Below the pieces are notes generated by a model. It worked only from the letters and a program-made list of their open reading frames with translations, did not search any database and was not told the origin of the DNA. The position numbers and the translations under genes were made by a program. 64,000 nucleotides of DNA. Origin: Alectoria sarmentosa (lineage: Eukaryota > Ascomycota > Lecanoromycetes > Lecanorales > Parmeliaceae). The stretch is taken from contig WOGZ01000001.1 in NCBI GenBank assembly GCA_009733775.1, positions 248,001 to 312,000 of the forward strand, written 5' to 3'. Shown one piece after another: positions 30,494 through 42,288 of this stretch. Numbering within the stretch: position 1 is the first letter of the stretch; every line of letters begins with the position of its first letter.

Positions 30494-33400
30494 ATGACGA
30501 GACATAATCTGAATCAGCACCTACATTGGCTTCTTGGTTCTTTTCCTACTGAACCCCGACAGCCAGCGTACGCCCCAGCACCCACTTCATCGGTTGAAGC
30601 CGCCTTGTCGTTGCCTCAGGAAGTTGAACATCTTGCATTAGATACCATCGTTGAGGAAGCCGACAGCAATGCTAATAGCTCAGAACGACTGCCGGAATTT
30701 GTTCGACCCACTTTACCAGCAAGTGTTCTGAACGCTCAAGGCGGACATGAGATGGCACGGCTCCAGTCTGGACCCAAGTCGAACAACAAACCTCGACTAC
30801 TGAGCGAGCACATTCCCGTAGCCCTTCAGACTTCAAGACCTACATCTATCCGAAAACCAGGTACATCTCTCAAGGACCAGTACAGTGCTCAATGGGAGCG
30901 CAAACCTTCTGGTACGGAAGCCCGAATCGCCCGTGGCTTTGTGAGCGTAGCTGACAGACATTCAGACCCTAAGTCGGATACGAGCAAGCCTAGTGCTAAA
31001 AAATACATAGCAGATACGGTCAAGGCTTCTGGCCCAAGAAGCTCACCGTTTCAACATGAAGCTACCTCCGTTGACCTTACCCGAGATGAAATACATACTT
31101 CCTCTTCCGGTACGGTCGAGACCTTTGGAGAGTCCAGGCCCATATGGAGGGAAGACAGTGCTACACGCAAGGAGCCTCCTGTCAGAAAGGGAAAGAAAAG
31201 GAAAAGTGACGAGCTTGAGGAGGACGAGCTCCAAGCAGATATGCCCCTTAGGATGTCACAGACTAGCTTCACTGCTATAGAGATGTTCCCAGATGAGTTC
31301 GTACCGCCAAAGTCTGTCAAATCTCCCAGAAAACCCGACAGTCAAGGACCGACGAAACGCGTCACCAGCGTCCGTAATGTTGTACCGCGTCTAACGCCTA
31401 ATGACCACAATTTCGACGACGATCTTGATTCGCCGAGCACTTTAGGAAAGCACAACGTCCAGCAAAACATACGTTCCCCCAAGGACTCTATTGCTCAGAC
31501 TACAATCAAGGGCGAACTCTACTCAGATTTTGAGGACAAGAGGAAGATAATCGCAGACTCGGAAGACGAAGACGACGAGGCTGAACATAAGGAACGACTC
31601 ATAGATCTCAAGTTTGACATTGATAAAAGCGTCACACCGGTGTTGACTGCTCTCCCTTCTATCACGGGAAAGCGTCTTCCTTCCTTCAAGAATGAAGAGA
31701 TTGCTGAAATGTCAAGCGTAGCGAAGAAACCTGAGATTTTTTCTTTTTCAGGACAGCTTATCCCGACAAGCAGCGGAGCATCTCCATTCCAACGTGATTC
31801 GCCGACAAAAATACAGCTTGAGCTTCAGCCCCACGATTCGCAGCAGGTCACAATCTCGTCCAGTGGCTCAACTATTCCATCAGAAAATGCAGACAAGGCT
31901 GCTATCGAAGCTTTCTTGAGCTTCCAGCCAGACCGCACCCAAGCTTTCCTTGATGGTCTATATCGCAGTCGAAGATCCGCTGCGGAGATATTGTTCAATC
32001 ACAATGTTGAGGGCAAGACTCCCACAGCAGAAATGTTAAAGCAGCCGGCTTCATGGACAGCTAAGATAGACGCGACGAACACCCTGCTATCCTTAAGAGA
32101 AGAACACTTCAGGCTTTCTAAATTGAGGATGGAGTCGAAATCCCGTGTCATAGCTGCCATCGAAAAAGATTCACACCAATCTATCTACGCTCGGGACCTA
32201 TCTGATAACAAGAACTTCGCCTGTCGCTTGACGCAGATCGAATCCGAAATTCCTCTACTATTGGTCCAAGCGGGTCTTGCTACGGCGAGTTATCTGTCAA
32301 TTCACGATCGTTCCCAGATTGTTGACCCCAAGAAATACAATCTTGGCGAGCGATCTACCACTCTCGTGCAATCCACTCAAAACGATTTGCACGGGCAACG
32401 ACTTATGACGCCTGATGCAAGGCCACCAATTTCAAGTGGACCGACAACCACGCAGTACGTCCAGCAAACGCAAGCTCCAAGCATTGCTCCTCGTACACCA
32501 AATAAACAATCTATGGTTAATCCTCCGAGGACGCAAAGAAGCCCTTTAAAGACTTATATCTCTTCACCTGCTGTGAAAGACGTCAACTCTTACTTCTCCC
32601 TTTCAAAGCAGACACCTCGGCGAGCAGGAAAAAGCGCGCAGCCGCAGGATTTCATGATGCAAGATTCGAGCAATACCAAGACGCCTTCTCATGCTGGAGA
32701 TGCTAAGCTAGATTATGGTGAAGAAGATGAAGATCTCTTCACAACGCACATGGGCACTCCGTTCCAGGCAGACGTCGATGAAGATGAGTACGGTGAAGAC
32801 AACGACGATGTGGACATGCTTGAGGTCGCAGAAGAAGTCGAAAATCGAAACCTTAGACATTATTCTCATCACGAGATTGGACGACGAGATGTCTTCGCAG
32901 AGACTTCCGGTAATGCTTTACGGCCGGAAGCGTCAAAATCTGGTCGCGCCTTCGCTCATACGGCTCCCCAGCCCTCGCAGATGCAACACATGTGGTCAAA
33001 AGATGTAAAGGCTGCTCTGAAAGACCGCTTCCATCTGCGAGGGTTTCGACCCAACCAGCTTGAAGCTATCAACGCTACACTGGCCGGCAAGGATGCTTTT
33101 GTTTTGATGCCAACTGGAGGAGGTAAATCGCTGTGCTACCAACTGCCGGCTATCGTGAATTCAGGAAAGACCCAAGGTGTCACAATTGTCATATCTCCGT
33201 TGCTTAGTCTTATGCAAGATCAGGTCGAACACCTGCAGAAACTCAACATTCAGGCTCTTCTGGTGAACAGTGAAGTTACAGCGGAGTATCGTCGATTGGT
33301 CATGAACTGTCTCAAGGAGCAACAACCTCATAAGTTCTGCCAATTACTTTATATAACGCCTGAAATGATAAACAAGAGCCAAGCCATGGTCAGCGCTTTC

Positions 33401-35878
33401 CGAGATCTCTATGGACGACGAAAGCTGGCGCGCATTGTCATTGACGAAGCGCATTGTGTCAGTCAGTGGGGCCACGACTTTCGACCTGACTATAAAGCGT
33501 TAGGCGAGATAAGACAACAATTTCCAGGTGTACCCGTCATAGCGTTGACTGCGACGGCCACTGAAAACGTGAAAACCGACGTGATCCATAATCTTGGTAT
33601 CAAGAATTGTGAAACCTTTTCTCAAAGCTTCAACCGGCCTAACTTGAATTATGAGGTGAGGAGCAAGACTAAGGCGAAGGACGTACTCGAGAACATAGCA
33701 AACACCATCAACAGGTCTTACAAAGGTCAGTCCGGCATTATTTATTGTCTCTCGAGAAAAAATTGCGAAGACATTGCAAAAAAACTTCGTGAGCAGTACA
33801 ACATTATGGCCCATCACTATCACGCCGGTATGGAACCAGAGGAGAAGAAGAAAGTCCAAAGACAGTGGCAAATCGGAGCCTACAATGTCATCATTGCCAC
33901 GATTGCCTTCGGCATGGGCATCGACAAACCCGATGTACGCTTCGTAATCCATCATACCATCCCCAAAAGTCTCGAGGGCTACTACCAAGAGACTGGCCGA
34001 GCTGGGCGAGATGGTAAACGCTCTGGATGTTATCTTTACTACGGCTACCATGACACTAGTGCTCTGAAACGCATGATTGATGAGGGAGACGGCACTTGGG
34101 ACCAAAAGGAGCGCCAACGGCAGATGCTGAGGAATGTGATCCAATTCTGTGAGAACAAAAGCGACTGCCGAAGAGTACAAGTCCTCAACTACTTCAACGA
34201 ATCCTTCAATCGAGAGGAATGCAAAGCCTCATGCGACAATTGTAACAGTAATAGCACGTTTGAGATTCAGGACTTCAGTCACTTCGCCACTGCCGCCATA
34301 TCCATGGTCAAGAAGATAGAAAAGGATCAAGTTACGCTGCTTCATTGCGTTGATTTGTTCCGTGGGAGTAAGACCAAGAAAATCACAGATCTGCATCATA
34401 ACGAAGTCTCAGAGTACGGAGTCGGTTCCACCATAGACAGAGGAGACGCGGAACGTATTTTCTACAGGCTTTTGAGCGACGATGCGTTGTCGGAGCACAA
34501 TATCATGAACAAGTCGGGTTTCGCCAACCAATATGTTCATGTAAGTATCGAATATCCAAATGACCTCGGTACGGATACTGACCGTGCAAAGCTTGGGAAA
34601 AACAGCACTGCCTTTGCGAGAGGCCAAAGAAAGCTCAAATTACAAATACGTCTGTCTCCAACCGGCAAGACCAAAGCTCCGAGTAAAGCTCCAAAGAAAG
34701 TATCCAACAAGAGAGAAACTGGGGTGGCTGCGTCGCATCCAGACCATCCAACATCCACAAACGTCTCCTCTCCTATCCAAGCCGCTTCTAGACGTCGTGT
34801 CAAGCAAAAGGGTAGTGCTCAGACCGAGCTTGCATTGCACAGGAATGGCTACTTCGGTGACAATTTGGTGGTAGACGACAATGAGGATGGTTTGTTTAAC
34901 GAAACAGAGGATGGATCAGAAGACGGCTTCGGTCCTATACGAGAGAAGGGACAGTCTCGAAATGTGCCTAAGAGGCCGCTTGGGCCACCAATTACGATCG
35001 ACGACAAGCTGGAGAGGCTGAATCCTATTCATGCAATGGTGGTGGAAGATTTCTTACAAAATGCGAAGGAGCTAAGTCAAAAGGTGAACTTTCCTTAATC
35101 TTTTTATTAACTACAGTACGGTACTAAGGATTATTAGATCCTTTTTAAGAGGACCTTGAAGGGTCATCCCTTCACGGATACTATTCTTCGAGAAATGGCA
35201 ATCAACTTCCCGCAAAGTATTTACTCCGTACCCCAACATTCCGGCGCTTTTCCTAATAGAAACCAGACGAGGACGAGATGCTTGAGATATCCGGTACTGA
35301 TCCCGAAAAAGTTGAGATTCACGGCAAAGAATTTCTCAAGCTCGTCCGCGAAGCCCACCGCAGCTATGAAGCCATGATGCAGCGAGAGGAAGACCGGCCT
35401 CAGGATCCAAATCATCAGCAAATTATCGAGCTCAGTAGCGATGATGAATTTGAAGACGGGGATGAGCTTGATGATTTCGAAGGAGACGACGAGTCATTAG
35501 AAGAACGAAGCCATTTCTTCCGGCCCCCTCCTGAAGTGGTGGCAATGAACGCAAGGTGTAAGTCAGCGAGCTTCTTCAGAAATTGCCTCCTAACCATGTA
35601 CAGTCTCTCAACTTGCGCCCGCCCCTCCTCCTGCACGAGAACAATATTCTGACAACTCGAAGAGTCGTGGTGGTAGAAGTGGGCGTGGTCGTGGTGGATG
35701 GAAGAAAAACCGAAAAGCGTCAGGTAGCACCAATAAGGGCAAAGCTCCGGTTGGCGTTACAAAGAGCAAGTCAACAAGTAGCAGGAGTAGTGGAAGCAGC
35801 TTCAGCGGCGGACCAGCTAAACGCGGTGGATTCCGAGGAGGCCTAGGTGGTGGTGGGATTGGTATGATGCCGATATGA
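30494..35878 (+). CDS. sgs1: RecQ family DNA helicase (SGS1/BLM type)
   Basis: Four exons (30494-35083, 35138-35216, 35267-35557, 35604-35878) encode 1,744 residues. The N-terminus (MTRHNLNQHLHWLL) is typical of fungal Sgs1, followed by about 800 disordered, charged residues likely to recruit partners such as Top3-Rmi1. The helicase core carries the Walker A TGGGKS at about 874, DEAH at about 983 and the QETGRAGRDG motif VI. The Cys-rich zinc subdomain (CENKSDCRR..., CKASCDNC) and RQC winged helix follow. The HRDC domain is assembled across the introns: LERLNPIHAMVV, then GHPFTDTILREMAINFP and DEMLEISGTDPEKV. The Gly/Arg-rich tail suggests nucleic acid binding. RecQ helicases dissolve double Holliday junctions; Neurospora QDE-3 also acts in quelling. 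The first intron acceptor (35137) has alternatives at 35116 and nearby. Confidence 0.95.
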
Positions 35879-36179
35879 AGTATACTTCTTTGCTTGCTTT
35901 TTTGCATAGGCCTGGGCTGTGAGCTTTTTGATGGCCCCATCACAATTAGCTGAGGTTTTGTTGTAGGATGTAGCATTGCACGCATGGCTCTGGTGCTCAA
36001 AGAAACGGGCAAGATTTGGGACGGCCAGAGCACCTTTTATAGAGATCGTATGTTGATCTTCATAGCTATATGTCATGTCTTTCGCCAATAAAATCCCCAG
36101 CAAGAGCTTCTGTCTTGTCTCCACGTTGTCTCCGCGAACTACCTCCAGTGACCGTGTTTCCTCTCTTACGATACACTCC
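35879..36179. other. Convergent 3' intergenic region
   Basis: 301 bp between RecQ and the small hydrophilic-protein gene. Nothing else seen. Confidence 0.6.
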
Positions 36180-36454
36180 CTACAGCAGCGTGTTCTGTGA
36201 GACACTCGACCCAGTATCTTTGCCTACGCCCTGATCCATCCTTTCCTTGACATCCTTTTCGGCACTCTGCTCGGTGCCCTTGTCGACAGTCTGCACTTCC
36301 ATCAGCAGACGAATATAGAAGAAGGCGGAGGACCATTTACGGGAATGTTGCCTTTGAGAACAGACTTGGCTTTGTCTGTGAAGCCTTGACCTGCCTGGCC
36401 GCCCGCTGAGTCACCCGTACTGGTATCGGGGATGGTGGAGTCTGTTGAGGCCAT
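36180..36454 (-). CDS. Small hydrophilic protein, possibly stress-related
   Basis: Two exons (36454-36341 and 36290-36180) encode 74 residues; the 50-bp intron runs gtaaat...cag and keeps phase 0. The start context is ccATGG. The protein is Lys/Asp/Glu/Gln/Ser/Thr-rich with no Cys, Trp or Tyr. It reads GQGFTDKAKSVLKGNIP, then VDKGTEQSAEKDVKERMDQG, and ends SQNTLL, reminiscent of small LEA-like or stress-induced fungal proteins. Family membership is not established. A perfect TGACGTCA lies 134 bp upstream. The frame-consistent splice and coherent composition argue that it is real; it would be missed by a length cut-off. Confidence 0.65.
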
Positions 36455-37516
36455 GGAGGTCGTAATTTTTTGTATGGTCTTCAAACTGGTTCTGAGTTTG
36501 GATTTTGGATAGTTAGTCGAAGAGAGTGATTTCAGGGAGAATGGAATTGGATGTGAGGACGTCTTGTAGTGATTTCGGGTCTCGCCATGACGTCAATCAA
36601 GCAGGAATGGTTGACCGATAAGGCTTCTCGACAGTCAAGATCGATTGATGGATGCGTGCGAAGCGTGTTCTGCGTTATCTTCCCAGCCCTAAGTTTCGCC
36701 TGGTGCCCATAACGACTTCACACGTGAGCAATAGGCTTAGTCAGCGTTGTGAGCTTCGAAAACTTGTACCACCACTTCGTTCGAGAGCGAGAATTCCAAT
36801 CTCCAGCTGCGAATTTGTGAGATTAGCCTTCTGAAATTGTTAGGATCCTAAGGAAAACACTAAGATCTCGACTACGATCTACCCATACCTCGTGTTTTGA
36901 GACGAGACACTTCTTGGTCTCGTCTTCCTTGACTCCCTGCACCAAGTGCAATCTGATTCCGCCATATGAATGAGACAGCATTGACCAGTCCGGATGCAAA
37001 AGAATTGACAAGCAAGGTGACACTGGTCTCATAAGGCCTGACGGTGAGACACAAGATGTAAAGTCATGGGCACATCATTGCACTTTCGTCGGAGCTTAAT
37101 GCTCGTCTCGTACATCCCATCCAGCGCCAGCATTCGGCTCAGTCAGCTGAAGAATTGAAAATAGCATAAGGTAGGCTTCACCCCTCTGGACAGGAAGTGG
37201 TCGCCTCGTGAGGCGAAGCAGTTTCCTCACTCCAATTGAATTATCTGAACCTTGCGTGCTCAAATATCTCAATATTTCTACTATAACATACTACTACAAA
37301 TCCATGGTTGATTCGTCTCGTGACTTGTTCAACAGTTATAATGAAACGTGAATAAGAACTGGTAGGTACAGTTCCTTCCGTTGTAGTCGAGATGCACCAT
37401 TGCGGACTAGCGTTCTTTCTCAATCCGACCCTTATCTTCTCAGCTCAACTTTCCATTGACTTACACCTACTTTGAGATGGTTTTCCTTTTGTGTGCTTGG
37501 AATTGGTGAAGGCATA
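36455..37516. promoter_or_regulatory. Intergenic region between the small-protein gene and the 37.5-kb gene
   Basis: About 1.06 kb between divergent starts. Open frames here are short and unsupported; the only site noted is the CRE octamer at 36588-36595. Confidence 0.55.
36588..36595. promoter_or_regulatory. Perfect CRE/ATF octamer TGACGTCA
   Basis: It lies 134 bp upstream of the small hydrophilic-protein start. In fungi this octamer is bound by Atf1/CREB-type bZIP factors under stress signalling. Function here is inferred. Confidence 0.45.
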
Positions 37517-40500
37517 ATGACATTGATGCCACTCTCCGAGCTGCCTAGCAATCATCCTGCAAGGAATGGAGTTGGGCAGCCTCAAGACGACCTCCACGAT
37601 GGCAGATCTCGCACGGGCACGCCAAATGGAGACGAAAATCTGGAGGTACTCAAGAACCCATCTTCCATCCAAAGCATGCTTAGAAACACCACGGAGACGG
37701 GCACTGTAGGCCAATTCTCCATCAAACCTGCTCGAGTACCGCCTTCACTTCCACGGCCGTCGAGAGCCCGCGCGACACCCAGCAAGCAGCGTCAGCCAGG
37801 AGCATGCTACAACAGACACGAAGACAGCAATGTACGCCACAATCCATTATTATTCCGTCAAGAGACAACAGCCTCTAATGTCTCAGAATTTCAGACCCAG
37901 ATCTCAAGGCCTCATCGGGGACCCGCCAGATCTCCTTCAATTGAAGACTATCGGTCGTACTCTACGACGAAAAGCTCATACGCCAGTCACAGTCTCACCA
38001 CCCGCCATCCGTATGTCAACGGCGGTCACGGTGGCCCGGAAGGTCCACAGAACTTGAGACCGAGGTCACCATTTGCTTATCCTACCAGGCTCAAGCGCCC
38101 TGGCTACCGGCCTTCATCACCAGCTCTCAGTGAGTTCAACAAGCAGAACCGAAGCCAAACGAGCCTCCACCGCCGTCCAAGTTTTCGCACCAACTCTCCC
38201 TCTTCACTCCACACGAATGGAGTTCCTTCACCATGGCGAACAGGCCCCAACCGGTCAGATCCATTGCTTCGTTATTATCCTCAGTCCGCCGTTCCGCTAT
38301 CTGGAAGACCTCCGAGTCCCTCGCCAACTTCTAGTCGTCCAATTACACCAAAAGCATCGCCCAGCTTGAAGAGCATCGCAAACTCAACAAAGGGTCTTCA
38401 AGCAACAACAAACGGTACCTGGACTAATCCTCAGTCCCCGACTCCTTCACCTATATTTTACGATTACACAGAAGCTTTCGAAGAGCATGGAGTCGAGCAG
38501 CAAGACTACTCCCACTATGTCAGCATGTCGACGGGAACTCTGGCGGAGCATCCAATGCTTGATACTGCGACCACAACATATTACGAGCTTGACGCGAGCC
38601 CCAATACCACCAGTCCCACTGAGCTGCTGTCGGAAAAAGGCTTTCCAAAGCTGACAACGCAGCCCACGGATAACAGTTTTGATCAGAGCACCTCACAATT
38701 CGAAGTGGATGACCAAAGCTCAATGCAAGCAGGCCATAAAGACCTCAGTGAAGTACCTGAGCTTCCAGAGGGAGATTTGTCAAACGTGGACGTTGACGTT
38801 GCACCAGCAAAGCATGATGGCGGCCTATTTGACCAAGAATTACAGTGCCCAACCCCGAAGCAAGATTCTCCTTTGATGGCAACGGCAGAAGTCTCAAAGC
38901 AGCTTTCAGACCAAGATCGCCAGGAGTCTCTTTTACAAGTCGAGAATCCAACGGGTACATCGCGGATCTCCGAAGGCCCCAATCGACGCATTTCTTCGCT
39001 TGCTGAGTTGATTCATTCAGCACATTACGCTCCCAAACCTATGCCTGAATGGGAAGATCTTTCTCCTAAGAATTCAAATATCATGCCTAATTCTGTTGCT
39101 TCTCTGCCTTCAGCAGGACATCTGGCAGCAGACTCTGATCATGGCAAGGGCCCTGAAGGCGAAAATCGGGATTCAATACAATTAGTTCGAGCGATTTCTT
39201 TCGAGGATCACTCCAGGAATGAGCATACAGTAACAGAGATTATCTCCCCAACACCAGAGAGATCAATGATATCGCCTAGCAACGTCAGTAGGTTCAGCAA
39301 GATCTTGTCTATCAATGATGACTTGTTGAATTTAGACGAGCTTGCCAATCGGATCACGGGCAAAGACAGAGCAGATAGCCCAATGCAAGGTCTCATGGAC
39401 AGCAGGGCCCGCGTTGCTCGCATCGAGCCACCGTGGCGAAAGCGATCTGTACGATTGCGAGATATTGCAACAAGGCAGAATGCAGCCGACTATGCCCTAG
39501 TTGAGGCGTCAGATTCAGAGGATGAACCCGAGCTGACCAAGGGGCTGCGGCAGACATTCTGCAAACCAGACGACCGTTCCTTGGATAATCGACCTCGATC
39601 ACCCCCCGTCGTTTTACCGTCTCAACTAGTGCATCGAGGTTATCCGGGACCTCTGAGTATACGAAGGTCTCCGGCGGTGAGGAGATCCACATCCGGTTTA
39701 TGCAAAGTGCGAGATCCACCTAATGTCGACCCTGACCAAGACCTCGGGTCTCTTGAGGGGAGCCCTACTCATAAAGCTCTGACCCTCGAAGCCAAGCAGT
39801 CAAGTCCAGCACAAATGAACGCAAACCAAGAGTTCGAATCTCCCAGAAAATACTGTATTTACAAAGGCTCGACTCCGGACATTAAGCCACCATCGACCCC
39901 CAACAAGGAGCTTCCCATACAACCTAGTGAACGGCCAGCTGTTGTGTCGTTGTCACCTCCGGTCATACTACGTTTGCCGAGTTTGCCCTTCTCATTCACG
40001 CCTTTGATACAAAGAAGGAGCCAGGACGAGACTGTCTCGGCAGCAGAGCTTGAGGCCGTGACGTCTTCTTGTTCGTACAGAAGCGAAAAAATACATGAGG
40101 AAGAAGAGACTGCAGCGGCAATACAAGAAATCAACCCTCCCCCTGACAGAGGTTCTATATCCTCATCGCCTGACTCGAGACCATGGAATTTAGATACCAG
40201 TTATCCTTGGAGCGATCAACAGCCCAAGTTCGAAGTTACAATGCCTGAGCCAACGGAGGATCTAAATCGGAGCACCAGGAGTCTACCCCGATTTAGGTTC
40301 AAAGTCCAACGGGCCTCATCAACTACAGAAGGTACAGGGAAGATCACTAAATATCCGTTGTCATCAGACGCTTCATCAAGTGCGTTCACGTCATCTCATG
40401 ACGTCTTCCAAGGTACGACTACCAGTCGGAAGAGTTACCCCACTCTATCTGTAATGCCTGGACAAATCAACAGTAGCCACGACGTTATTCGATCAAGTCC

Positions 40501-40960
40501 GAATCAGCCTCGTTTCGTTGAGAGTTTCGAAACACAATCGCCACGCATAACGCTCGTAGCCCCGTCTCCCGGATTCGAAGCTCGCAGCTTCTTCTCGGAC
40601 GATAGTTCTCAAGTGCGTCCCAGGGGGGCCTTTAGGAAGCGATTTTCTGCACTCAGAAACAGAACATCCAGAGGAGCTTCCACAGATGAACCTAGAGGCT
40701 ACGATCGAGGCCTACTCAATTCCGCTTTAGGGAGATCGAGAGCTAGTGGTCGCAGCAGTAGGCAGAGTCAGAGTACCGCGATCACGGCCGGGGTGTTTTC
40801 CCACACATCACAGACCAAGCGCTCTAGAAAAAATCTCGTGAACAAGCTCAGATCCTGGTGGCAGCGAGGCGAGGATCGGGTCCGAGAATGGAGATGGAGG
40901 AGGCGTTACAACGGAACAATTGGTCGCTCGGTGAGCGCTGATCTTTACGCAGGGGTCTGA
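37517..40960 (+). CDS. Large low-complexity fungal protein of unknown function
   Basis: A single open frame of 1,147 residues runs from the first true ATG (37517). It is Ser/Pro/Thr-rich and mostly disordered, with many Ser-Pro and Arg-Ser-Pro sites that could be kinase targets. Two short ordered-looking blocks stand out: SRFSKILSINDDLLNLDELANRI-type sequence around residue 600 and a basic WRKRSVRLRDIATRQNAADYALVEASD region shortly after. The C-terminus is strongly basic with clustered Trp and Arg (NLVNKLRSWWQRGEDRVREW), suggesting a membrane or nucleic-acid contact. I recognise no family. Length and uninterrupted frame make it certainly coding. Confidence 0.85.
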   Translation: MTLMPLSELPSNHPARNGVGQPQDDLHDGRSRTGTPNGDENLEVLKNPSSIQSMLRNTTETGTVGQFSIKPARVPPSLPRPSRARATPSKQRQPGACYNRHEDSNVRHNPLLFRQETTASNVSEFQTQISRPHRGPARSPSIEDYRSYSTTKSSYASHSLTTRHPYVNGGHGGPEGPQNLRPRSPFAYPTRLKRPGYRPSSPALSEFNKQNRSQTSLHRRPSFRTNSPSSLHTNGVPSPWRTGPNRSDPLLRYYPQSAVPLSGRPPSPSPTSSRPITPKASPSLKSIANSTKGLQATTNGTWTNPQSPTPSPIFYDYTEAFEEHGVEQQDYSHYVSMSTGTLAEHPMLDTATTTYYELDASPNTTSPTELLSEKGFPKLTTQPTDNSFDQSTSQFEVDDQSSMQAGHKDLSEVPELPEGDLSNVDVDVAPAKHDGGLFDQELQCPTPKQDSPLMATAEVSKQLSDQDRQESLLQVENPTGTSRISEGPNRRISSLAELIHSAHYAPKPMPEWEDLSPKNSNIMPNSVASLPSAGHLAADSDHGKGPEGENRDSIQLVRAISFEDHSRNEHTVTEIISPTPERSMISPSNVSRFSKILSINDDLLNLDELANRITGKDRADSPMQGLMDSRARVARIEPPWRKRSVRLRDIATRQNAADYALVEASDSEDEPELTKGLRQTFCKPDDRSLDNRPRSPPVVLPSQLVHRGYPGPLSIRRSPAVRRSTSGLCKVRDPPNVDPDQDLGSLEGSPTHKALTLEAKQSSPAQMNANQEFESPRKYCIYKGSTPDIKPPSTPNKELPIQPSERPAVVSLSPPVILRLPSLPFSFTPLIQRRSQDETVSAAELEAVTSSCSYRSEKIHEEEETAAAIQEINPPPDRGSISSSPDSRPWNLDTSYPWSDQQPKFEVTMPEPTEDLNRSTRSLPRFRFKVQRASSTTEGTGKITKYPLSSDASSSAFTSSHDVFQGTTTSRKSYPTLSVMPGQINSSHDVIRSSPNQPRFVESFETQSPRITLVAPSPGFEARSFFSDDSSQVRPRGAFRKRFSALRNRTSRGASTDEPRGYDRGLLNSALGRSRASGRSSRQSQSTAITAGVFSHTSQTKRSRKNLVNKLRSWWQRGEDRVREWRWRRRYNGTIGRSVSADLYAGV

Positions 40961-41484
40961 TTATGATTGAAATCTCTGGTGTGAAGAGTACCATCCCCCA
41001 AGGATAGTGCTTGTTTGTTTGCTAAATTTTTGCTTTTGCTGGACTTCTCCATTCGAGTATGGGTTCTTCACGGTGTAATACGCCTGATAGCCGTGGAAAA
41101 ATAGCATCAATTGAATATTTACGCAACATCCCTCAATTTTGCCCCAAACAGATGTTTTATTAAGCTTTTAATAATGGAATATCCAGGCTTGGCATATAGC
41201 TTTACCGCAGATAGGATTTAATCCAATTTGAGCACATTCTTATATTTTCCAGCTCAAGATGTTCGAAAATCTTCAGTCGTTGATTCAACCCTTGGGTATA
41301 TATCATATGTATCATATACGAATAGCCGTTGATTCCTGCAACAGACCACGTCTTCTATCTTACTACCAGTACCGCATCACATTGCTACCCACCACATACC
41401 ACAAACATCAAGCAACTGTGAGCAGTGAGCTACCAATTACCATTATCACGAACACACACACAGACCCCCAGTGCATCAACCACC
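40961..41484. other. Intergenic region downstream of the 37.5-kb gene
   Basis: AT-rich 3' flank, then a leader-like CA-rich stretch before a possible small gene at 41485. No other content seen. Confidence 0.55.
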
Positions 41485-41736
41485 ATGGGTTTCCGCCGCT
41501 CCTTCCCCACAAAGCACTCCCACGACGGCATCAACACCCTCCTCCGCAAACAACGCATCGCCAGCCACAGCAGCCGCATCCTTCGCACCCTCTCTCGCTT
41601 CCGCTCCTTCGTGACCTCCACTTTCATAAAGGTGACCGGTACGAGCAGCAGGGATGAGGATGGCATCGATTGGGGCGGTGAGGAAGTGAGGGCGTTTCTT
41701 TGCCCGAAGGACGAGGAGTGGAGTTGGAATCACTGA
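41485..41736 (+). CDS. Possible small basic protein
   Basis: An ATG in a strong context (accATGG) at 41485 opens 83 residues, preceded by a CA-rich leader typical of fungal 5' ends. The N-terminal two thirds are very Arg/Ser-rich (ILRTLSRFRSFVTSTF); the end is acidic and Trp-containing (EDGIDWGGEEVRAFL). No family is recognised. An overlapping frame continues to 42056 but without its own ATG near the start. Could be a lineage-specific small protein or chance. Confidence 0.35.
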   Translation: MGFRRSFPTKHSHDGINTLLRKQRIASHSSRILRTLSRFRSFVTSTFIKVTGTSSRDEDGIDWGGEEVRAFLCPKDEEWSWNH

Positions 41737-42288
41737 CGGCGGGTTTTGCGAAGAGAGAGACAGAGACAGAGACACAGTGGACGTGCACATACATACCCAC
41801 AGGCATTTCAACTGTCAATAGGGGAACGGCACGGGTAGCGATACGACGAACATCAGCTTCAGTTTTTATGGCTGGGGAGGGTGATATAGAGACCAGTCCT
41901 GAACGAGGCATGTGGAAATGCCGTACTGCAGCAGAATGCATGCGCAGTGCAATCGCGATAACGGCGAGGGAGCATACAAGGCTTGAAGAATGGGAAGACG
42001 ACGGCCGAGGGCTCGCGAAGGGATATTGGCTGCGGCTGGACGGGCAGACTTACTGATATCACGTAGACGTCGGAAGCGGGAAGTCTGAGGAACTTGCGGA
42101 AGAGGTGTGCGGGGACTTTGGAGGAGTCTTGAAGGAAGACGAAGAAATGAGATTCAAGTTAAAACGGCTGGATCGTACACTTCAGAAGACAAATCGTACA
42201 GATACATACAGATAGATTGAATACAAGTCTCCTTCTACGAATTGGAATTGCTCGTCGTGGTATCGTCGTGCTCGTAAACTGAATCTAC
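41737..42288. other. Intergenic region downstream of MON1
   Basis: Contains an AGAGAC-type micro-repeat at about 41753-41776 and a plus-strand open frame to 42056 of doubtful value. It is mostly MON1 3' flank. Confidence 0.5.

Noticed and set aside
33500..34180. 226-codon minus-strand frame
   Set aside because: Antisense shadow of the RecQ helicase core.
41700..42056. 118-codon plus-strand frame following the small basic protein
   Set aside because: It begins without an ATG, overlaps the candidate 41485-41736 in another frame and contains a purine micro-repeat; no splice signal clearly links it.
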